A DNA stretch of 64,000 bases from Actinoplanes aureus (lineage in GTDB: Bacteria; Actinomycetota; Actinomycetes; Mycobacteriales; Micromonosporaceae). The notes under the pieces are model-generated. The model made no database searches and was not told the DNA's origin. It saw nothing but the letters and a program-made list of their open reading frames with translations. Location of the stretch: positions 1-64,000 of the forward strand of contig NZ_JADQTO010000035.1 of the NCBI RefSeq assembly GCF_015704865.1, written 5' to 3'. Shown here piece by piece: positions 58,843 through 64,000 of the stretch; the stretch's first letter is position 1; each line of letters opens with the position of its first letter. The translations under genes were made by a program, and so were the position numbers.

Positions 58843-59402
58843 GAAGTGGTGGGCTCCGCGCCGCGCCGTGATGCGCTGACACCTTCAAACCGGGTTCTGT
58901 GCGCTGTGGCGAACACTCACCGAGCTGACGGCGGTCTGACACTTTCTGACACCGGCCCCGCTGCGGAACCGCCCGGAGGCCGGCAGGCAAGCCGGCGGAC
59001 ATTGTCAGCCGTCCGTCAGACGCGGGTGAGATCGCCAGCGGGCCCGCTGCCAGGCCTGGCGTCCGCTGTCAGTTTCTGTTAGCCGTTGGTGCCGCAACGA
59101 CTGGCACGACACCGCCAGACAAAAAGCGCAGGTCAAGGCCGGTTTGTCAGAAACGTGTCAGATGGCCGTCAGGTGGATACGCGCCTGTCGCAGGCACCGG
59201 ATTGCCGGGTGGCCACCGCGCTGATCCGCGCTGGCCTGCACCGTCAGAACGGTGTCAGCCGCTCGTGGCCCAATCAGCGGCATGCCGTACGCGGCCGGCC
59301 CGATCGCTGAGGGCCACGGCCGCGCGGCGAAGCCCACCCCTCCATAGACCAAGAATCCCGCCAAGGTAAGCCCGCCGTCTCGATTCCCAGGAGTTTGCCC
59401 GC
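58843..59402. promoter_or_regulatory. Intergenic control region with TGTCAG hexamers and a shared 21-bp block
   Basis: It lies between the divergent modification operon and sigma-like gene. TGTCAG or its complement occurs at 58876, 58936, 58946, 59003, 59067, 59145, 59156 and 59253. The block TGTGCGCTGTGGCGAACACT (58898, 21 bp to 58918) recurs as an exact reverse complement at 60704-60724. GATGCGCTGACACCT (58870-58884) recurs in the same orientation at 60864-60878. These are likely binding sites of a shared regulator, and possibly part of oriT. Confidence 0.6.
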
Positions 59403-60266
59403 ATGACTGCCACCGACTGGCCCGACTCGCCGCTGGACGCCGTCGACGCCACCTTCGTCGCTTTGACTACCGGAGACAAGCCGCTGCTGCTCGACCTGGA
59501 GCCGTTGCGCGAGGGCACCGACCTGCCCGAGAGCGGCCTCAGCTTGCCCGCGCTGCGGCGCTGGCTGCTCTCGCACCCGCACTCCTACGAGGCCCGCGAC
59601 GCTGTGTGGCGCGAGCTGATCCGCCGGGCCCGCCTGGAGGGCCCGGCGTGGGTGATCGCCGCGACCGCTATGGCCCTGCCCGCGCTGCGCCGCTACGCCG
59701 GGCAGCTGCGCCGCGGCTGGGGCGGCGACGCCCACGACCTGGACGCGGAGATCCTCACCGGTTTTCTGACCGCCCTTCGTGACCGGGTCGACCTGTGCAG
59801 GCCGGCGCCGTACGCGTCGCTGTGCCGGGCCGCCTGGCGCGCCGGCTACGAGCTGCACCAGCGCGACGGAGCGGAAGCGATTCCGCTACCGGCGGAGGTC
59901 CTCGATCACGTCACCGGCCCGCGGACACCGAAGCGCCCGTGGGGGCACCCCGACCTGCTGGTGCGCCGCGCCGTCGAGCTGGGCATCGTCGACGCCTGCG
60001 ACGAGCAGCCCTACATCGACCTGCGGCTCGGGCACCGCGCCATCGAACCGATCGCCGCCCGCCTCGGCATCGAGGTTGTCACCCTGCGCCGCCGTATCCA
60101 ACGTATTGATGTCCGCATCGCCGAGGCTGTTAGCGACGGCATGCTTTCCGACGTCATTTCCCCGCAGGCCCGTGAGCACTGGGTACTTCAAGCCGAGCAG
60201 CGCAGCCGGATCCGCGCCGGCCGTGGCCGCGCCACCGCGGTGCAGCCGGAGTTGCTAGCCGCCTGA
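59403..60266 (+). CDS. Sigma-factor-like regulator of the ICE
   Basis: This 287-residue, helical protein is reminiscent of sigma-70 layout. DAHDLDAEILTGFLTALRDR followed by PAPYASLCRAAWRAGYELHQ resembles region 2, and IEPIAARLGIEVVTLRRRIQ a region 4-type helix-turn-helix. AGGAG lies 9 bases before the ATG. It is isolated between two intergenic regions that share repeats, and it ends in a very strong terminator. It may activate the divergent modification and conjugation promoters (inference from position). Similar proteins are found in conjugative elements of actinobacteria. Confidence 0.65.
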   Translation: MTATDWPDSPLDAVDATFVALTTGDKPLLLDLEPLREGTDLPESGLSLPALRRWLLSHPHSYEARDAVWRELIRRARLEGPAWVIAATAMALPALRRYAGQLRRGWGGDAHDLDAEILTGFLTALRDRVDLCRPAPYASLCRAAWRAGYELHQRDGAEAIPLPAEVLDHVTGPRTPKRPWGHPDLLVRRAVELGIVDACDEQPYIDLRLGHRAIEPIAARLGIEVVTLRRRIQRIDVRIAEAVSDGMLSDVISPQAREHWVLQAEQRSRIRAGRGRATAVQPELLAA

Positions 60267-60275
60267 ACCACCTGC

Positions 60276-60323
60276 GCCACAGCGAGCGGGCCCGACGTCT
60301 TCGTCGGGCCCGCTCGCTGTGGC
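60276..60323 (+). terminator. Strong hairpin terminator after the sigma-like gene
   Basis: A perfect 22-bp stem (GCCACAGCGAGCGGGCCCGA onward, loop TCTT) begins 9 bases after the stop. There is no T-run, but the stem is long enough to halt transcription. It isolates the regulator from the transfer operon. Confidence 0.8.
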
Positions 60324-61042
60324 GTGAGCCGCGCGCCGGCTACGGCCGTGTACGGCGGCCCTCGTGCCCGATCGGCCACAAGAACGTGAGGGCACGGCAC
60401 CCGTGCCCCTCGCCACAGCCCAGCTGGCCCAGAGCTTGGGGTTGCCGAATTGGCGACCACGCCGTCTGTCGGGCGCGTACGCCACCCTTCCGGCGGCAGT
60501 ACCGCGAACAACGCTCAGGCGTGCGGCCCGATGTCAACAGTCGCAGGCTCGCAGCAGTCCGACACGAGTCGGACAGCGGCCTGTTCCCCGCCGCCGGCGC
60601 GCCGCTGTCAAAGGAGATCCGGCTGCCGCGCCCGGCCGCGCCGCCGGGGTGAAAGCGACTCTGACCTGCACTGTCAGACCCGACAGAATCCTGTCAGACA
60701 GCCGAGTGTTCGCCACAGCGCACAAACGCCGGTTTGAGGGTGCGGAACCGCCACGGCACCGAAAACACCGGTGCCCCGTCGCGGTCTCCGCCCGCCGCCG
60801 AGCCCCGAGCCTTCGAGGGCCGGGCGACGTGAGCCCGGGGACGTTCTCGGGTGCCGCGCCCCTGATGCGCTGACACCTCATTATCGCGAACCCGAACAGG
60901 GAGGACGAGCTCCTCCCGAGACACCCCGGCTCACCTCGCCACCGTCCTTCGCCTCGGAAGCCCGGCGGCGGTCCCTTTTCCGCCGTTTCGAGCAACGCCG
61001 CGCACCCACCTCTCGTGGGTGCGCGGCGGGAGGTGACCACTC
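60324..61042. promoter_or_regulatory. Non-coding region upstream of the transfer operon
   Basis: About 720 bases without a supported gene. It contains TGTCAG at 60672 and 60692, CTGACA at 60870, the 21-bp block at 60704-60724 and GATGCGCTGACACCT at 60864-60878, all shared with 58843-59402. CCGACACGAGTCGG near 60558 is a short palindrome. A hairpin lies at 60997-61027 just before the pilin gene. It probably holds the transfer promoter and could include oriT. Confidence 0.55.
60997..61027 (+). terminator. Hairpin in the leader of the pilin gene
   Basis: GCCGCGCACCCAC pairs with GTGGGTGCGCGGC (13 bp, loop CTCTC). It ends directly before the ribosome site of the pilin gene, so it may attenuate or stabilise the transcript. 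The stem core GCCGCGCACC also occurs in the hairpin at 51080-51114. Confidence 0.55.
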
Positions 61043-61435
61043 ATGTCCCGCACGCCGCGGGCACGTCTGCGTGCCCCGAACACCCATCCTCTCGCCATGG
61101 CCCGCCGGGCCATACGCAACGCCGCGTCACTGGGCATGGCCGCACTGATCCTGCTCACCCCGGCCGCCGCGCAAGCCGATCCCGGCACCGTGACCCTGAC
61201 GGCCGCAACGCTGCCGCAGGTCGTGGCGAACATGCAAGTCTGGATCATGGGCATCCTCGCCGCCGTCGCCACGCTCTACGGGGTTCTGGCCGCGGTGTAC
61301 TGGACCACCGCCGGCGGCGACCCGGCCCAGGTCGACAAGGCCAAGAGCGCGTTGAAGAACGCCCTGATCGGCTACGGCCTGGCGGTGCTGGCCCCGGTCC
61401 TGCTGCAGGTCGTGCGCGGCATCGTGGGGGGCTGA
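61043..61435 (+). CDS. VirB2/TrbC-like pilin subunit
   Basis: This 130-residue protein has a long signal-like N-terminus (about 1-46, ending AAAQA). Two hydrophobic helices follow (VWIMGILAAVATLYGVLAAV and ALIGYGLAVLAPVLLQVVRG) with a short polar loop containing Asp/Lys (DPAQVDKAKSALK). This is the usual layout of VirB2-like pilins of Gram-positive type IV secretion. GGGAGG precedes ATG 61043; a second in-frame ATG is at 61097. First gene of the transfer operon, 7 bases before the TrbL-like gene. Confidence 0.78.
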   Translation: MSRTPRARLRAPNTHPLAMARRAIRNAASLGMAALILLTPAAAQADPGTVTLTAATLPQVVANMQVWIMGILAAVATLYGVLAAVYWTTAGGDPAQVDKAKSALKNALIGYGLAVLAPVLLQVVRGIVGG

Positions 61436-61442
61436 TCCAGCG

Positions 61443-62363
61443 ATGGACTGGCTGCTGCCGACCGCAGTACTGGAGCGTCTCTTAGACGAGTTCGCGAGCC
61501 TGCTGGTGGACTGCCTGGACGTGCTGATAGGCGCGATCACTCACACTCTTCTGATCACGCCCGATGTGACTGCGTTGCCGCAGGTGCGGGCGTTGACGGG
61601 GCGAGCGGTCTGGGTGGTCGACATTGTGTTCGTCCTGTTCTTCCTCGCCGTCGGGGTGCTGACCATGATCGCCGGGGGTGACGAACGCAGTCGATACACG
61701 GTCAAGGATCTGCTGCCGCGGTGCGTGGTCGGGTTCGTGGCTGCCCACTTCTCCCAACTGATCTCGGGCCGGATGATCGACCTGGCCAACGGACTCACCA
61801 GGGCGCTGACCGTCCAGGATCTCGATCATGGCAGCACGTTGCGGGCGATGCGCAACAACATCATCTCGGCGCGGACTGGCGTTGGCGCGCTGCTCTTCGT
61901 GGTGTGCATGGTCACGATTCTGTGCTTGCTGGCAGCCACCGCCTGCTCCGCGATCGTCAGGTTCGCGGTTGCTCTGGTGCTGACCGCCTTCGCACCGCTG
62001 GCGTTGGCGTGTCACGCGCTACCGCAGACCGAGGCGGTCGCCCGGCTGTGGTGGCGCTCCTTCCTTGCTGTCCTCGCCGTTCCGGTGCTGCAGGGCTTCG
62101 TCCTGTTCGCCGCGCAGTGGATGCTGTTGGATCCCGCCCATGTCCTGCCCCTGTTGGGAATGCCAGTCGAGCCCGGCGGCGTGCTGAACCTGTTCATCGT
62201 CATGGTGCTGCTCTGGACCTGCGTGAAGGTGCCCAGCCTGGTGCGCCGCTACGCGAGCGACGGGAGCCGAGGCGGCAATGTCCTCGGCGCCGTGGTGCGG
62301 GTCGCGGTCGTGCAGCAGGTGAGCCGGGCCGTGCCGGGTATCGGCCGGGCGGTGCTGCGATGA
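61443..62363 (+). CDS. TrbL/VirB6-like membrane protein
   Basis: This 306-residue protein has about six transmembrane helices, including VVDIVFVLFFLAVGVLTMIA, TGVGALLFVVCMVTILCLLA and NLFIVMVLLWTCVKVPSLVR. The pattern matches actinobacterial TrbL/VirB6-like conjugation proteins that form the inner-membrane channel. A cytosolic loop DERSRYTVKDLLPRCVVGFV follows helix 2. It overlaps the next gene as ATGA. Confidence 0.8.
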   Translation: MDWLLPTAVLERLLDEFASLLVDCLDVLIGAITHTLLITPDVTALPQVRALTGRAVWVVDIVFVLFFLAVGVLTMIAGGDERSRYTVKDLLPRCVVGFVAAHFSQLISGRMIDLANGLTRALTVQDLDHGSTLRAMRNNIISARTGVGALLFVVCMVTILCLLAATACSAIVRFAVALVLTAFAPLALACHALPQTEAVARLWWRSFLAVLAVPVLQGFVLFAAQWMLLDPAHVLPLLGMPVEPGGVLNLFIVMVLLWTCVKVPSLVRRYASDGSRGGNVLGAVVRVAVVQQVSRAVPGIGRAVLR

Positions 62364-63310
62364 GCGAGCGCGACACCGAGCTCGTGCGGGCTCGGATGCC
62401 CGCCGACGTCGACGCCCCCGACAAAGTCGCTTATGGCCTGACCTTTCGTCAGTTGGCGATCCTCGCCGTCGCCGCGGTGTGCGGTTACGGCGCCTGGAAC
62501 GCCCTGCACGAACACGTTGCGATACCCGTGCTGGTCGGTGCCGCCGTCGTCCTCGGCGGCCTGGTGTTCGGGCTCGTGGTCGGCTGCCGCGACGGGCTGC
62601 CGCTGGACGTGTGGCTGCTCGCGGCGTTCCGGCACTCCCGCACCCCGCGAGCGCTGTCGACCACCGACACCACCGCCAAGGTCCCCGACTGGGTTCAGCC
62701 ACCCGCGTCGAAGGTCGTGCTGCCGGCGCCGCTGAAACTGCCCGCCGACGCGATCAGCGACGACGGCGAGATCACCCTGGGCGGCACCCGGGCGGCGATG
62801 GTCGCCGCGACCAGTGTCAACCTCGCGCTGCGCACCGCCGACGAGCAGGCTTCGCTGGTCGACACGTTCGGCCGGTGGCTCAACAGCCTGTCCACGGCGA
62901 CACAGATCGTCGTGTCGGCGCAGCCCGTCGACCTGCACTCGCACGCCCGCACCCTGGCGGCGGCAGCGGACAGCATGCCGCACCCGGCACTCACGGACGC
63001 GGCCGCCGACCACGCGAAGTTCCTCGACGACCTCGCCGCACGCCGTGACCCGCTGCGCCGGCAGGTCCTGATCGTCACCCGCACCAGCGCGGGGGAGCGC
63101 GGCGAACACGCCGCCCGCCGCCGTGCGGACGGCACCGTGCGCGCGTTGTCCGGGCTCGGGGTCACCACCCGCGCGCTGGACGGGCACGCTGCCACCGCCG
63201 CCCTCGCTGCGGCGGCGGACCCCTACCGGCCGCCGCGCCCCGGCGGGCTGGCCGCCCCCGACACCGTCATCACCGGTCCCGAGCCGGCCACACCCCGGAG
63301 AAGATCGTGA
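62360..63310 (+). CDS. PrgI/VirB3-like transfer protein with soluble C-terminal domain
   Basis: The predicted protein has 316 residues. The N-terminal part matches the PrgI/VirB3 pattern: ARMPADVDAPDKVAYGLTFR, two transmembrane helices (LAILAVAAVCGYGAWNAL and IPVLVGAAVVLGGLVFGLVV) and a following basic loop. The C-terminal part (about 115-290) is soluble with VirB4-N-like strands (ATQIVVSAQPVDLHSHARTL), and ends GVTTRALDGHAATAALAAAA. It overlaps both neighbours (ATGA before, GTGA after), as in actinobacterial ICEs where it precedes the VirB4-like ATPase. Confidence 0.8.
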   Translation: MSERDTELVRARMPADVDAPDKVAYGLTFRQLAILAVAAVCGYGAWNALHEHVAIPVLVGAAVVLGGLVFGLVVGCRDGLPLDVWLLAAFRHSRTPRALSTTDTTAKVPDWVQPPASKVVLPAPLKLPADAISDDGEITLGGTRAAMVAATSVNLALRTADEQASLVDTFGRWLNSLSTATQIVVSAQPVDLHSHARTLAAAADSMPHPALTDAAADHAKFLDDLAARRDPLRRQVLIVTRTSAGERGEHAARRRADGTVRALSGLGVTTRALDGHAATAALAAAADPYRPPRPGGLAAPDTVITGPEPATPRRRS

Positions 63311-64000
63311 AGACACTGACCCGCAAACGCGGTAGAACCCCACCCGAGCCCGACGGCCCGACCTCGTCGCTGGCAGCCGCCGCCGCGCCCGCCTCCGTCG
63401 AGGTCACCCCCCGCTACCTGCGGGTCGGGGACGGGTACGCCGCCACCCTAGTGGTGACCGGCTACCCGGCCGAGGTCGGCCCGGCCTGGCTCGAACCCCT
63501 GCTCAGTTGGCCTGGCCGGCTGGACCTGGCGCTGCACATCGACCCGATCCCGGCGCCGACCGCGGCGGCCCGGCTGCGTACCCAGCGGGCCCGGTTCGAG
63601 TCGTCGCGCCGGACGGACGCGGCGAAAGGCAAGCTGGCCGACCCGTACGTCGAGGCTGCCGCTGACGACGCTGCCGACCTGGCCGAACGCCTCGCGCGCG
63701 GGGTGTCGAAGCTGTTTCGTGTCGGGTTGTACCTGACGGTGCACGCCCGCACCGAAGCCGAACTCCTGGAGGCGTGCAGTCAGGTCAAGGCCGCCGCCGC
63801 GTCGACGCTGATCGAGGTTCAGCCGGCCACGTGGCGGCACCTGCCCGGCTGGACCACCACCCTTCCACTGGCTACGGATTCGCTGCAGATGCGCCGGACC
63901 ATGGACACCCAGGCCCTCGCTGCGGCGTTTCCACTCGCGTCGGCGGATTTGCCGGCGCCGCTGCCCGGTGATCCCGCGACCAACGGCGGGGTGCTCTACG
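63307..64000 (+). CDS. VirB4-like conjugation ATPase, N-terminal part (runs off the window)
   Basis: GTG 63307 overlaps the preceding stop. The frame is open to the window end (231 codons). After a Pro/Ala-rich start comes the VirB4 N-terminal domain: RVGDGYAATLVVTGYPAEVG, WPGRLDLALHIDPIPAPTAA, VSKLFRVGLYLTVHARTEAE and LPLATDSLQMRRTMDTQALA. The Walker motifs lie further on, outside the window. It should power assembly and DNA transfer of the type IV secretion system. Confidence 0.82.
   Translation, partial: MKTLTRKRGRTPPEPDGPTSSLAAAAAPASVEVTPRYLRVGDGYAATLVVTGYPAEVGPAWLEPLLSWPGRLDLALHIDPIPAPTAAARLRTQRARFESSRRTDAAKGKLADPYVEAAADDAADLAERLARGVSKLFRVGLYLTVHARTEAELLEACSQVKAAAASTLIEVQPATWRHLPGWTTTLPLATDSLQMRRTMDTQALAAAFPLASADLPAPLPGDPATNGGVLY

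Larger units (their letters stand above)
45558..64000. mobile_element. Integrative and conjugative element, left part (continues beyond the window)
   Basis: The tRNA-Lys target is followed by a tyrosine integrase and excisionase in the usual attL arrangement. About 16 kb further on is a type IV secretion operon with pilin-, VirB6-, VirB3- and VirB4-like genes. Between them lie DNA-modification genes and a sigma-like regulator. No second copy of the tRNA 3' half was found in the window, so attR lies to the right of 64000. No Rep/Prim gene of the pSAM2 type is seen here. Confidence 0.8.

Noticed and set aside
61043..64000. FtsK/TraB-type actinomycete integrative element
   Set aside because: The visible transfer genes are VirB2/VirB6/VirB3/VirB4-like, which indicates a type IV secretion ICE rather than single-protein FtsK-type transfer.

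Overview
The window comes from a high-GC actinobacterium. The GC-rich codons, frequent GTG/TTG starts, WXG100-type proteins, DUF574 methyltransferase, beta-propeller phytase and SCO-type secreted proteins all fit Micromonosporaceae, possibly Actinoplanes or a relative. The genus is inferred from gene content, not shown. The window opens with the 3' end of a 23S rRNA gene, a 5S rRNA and the rRNA operon terminator.

Region 1 (about 0.5-2.7 kb) is ordinary: a lipoprotein and a secreted phytase. Region 2 (2.76-45.56 kb) looks like an old, decayed genomic island. It starts at a 5' half of a tRNA-Lys gene with no 3' half and ends at an intact tRNA-Lys with a very similar 5' half and upstream flank. 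Between them lie: an HTH/TPR regulator with a phosphotransferase; two paralogous WXG100-like modules (7.3-9.2 and 25.0-26.7 kb); secreted protease, RTX and HNH proteins; and a defence-like locus (14.4-21.3 kb). That locus encodes a RecB/Cas4-type nuclease, a separate SF1 helicase and a divergent AspBHI-like modification-dependent restriction enzyme. The region also holds many broken genes: an IS110 relic, an ISL3 transposase split by a nested 1.06-kb element, a VOC relic, a methyltransferase relic, a ligase-domain relic and a frameshifted EACC1-like gene. An orphan ImuA-like gene sits beside an ATP-dependent DNA ligase.

Region 3 (45.56 kb to the window end) is the integrase-proximal part of an integrative and conjugative element (ICE) sitting in tRNA-Lys(UUU). 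Int and a HTH excisionase lie next to the tRNA. Type IV secretion genes (VirB2-like pilin, TrbL/VirB6-like, PrgI/VirB3-like, VirB4-like) run off the right edge. Between these ends is a leftward DNA-modification operon: a degenerate methylase, an N4/N6 methylase with TSPPY, a PAPS-reductase-like protein and a truncated C5 methylase. A sigma-like regulator lies at 59.4-60.3 kb. It is flanked on both sides by intergenic DNA rich in TGTCAG hexamers and sharing an identical 21-bp block, so the modification operon and the transfer operon are probably co-regulated.

The PAPS-reductase-like gene is split by a 5.66-kb transposon (50,970-56,625). The transposon has two overlapping tyrosine-recombinase genes, in a Tn554-like arrangement, and carries an anti-sigma kinase / anti-anti-sigma pair as cargo. 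Precise removal of this segment restores one reading frame, so its boundaries can be read from the sequence.

Several calls rest on family recognition from translated motifs only; no database search was possible.
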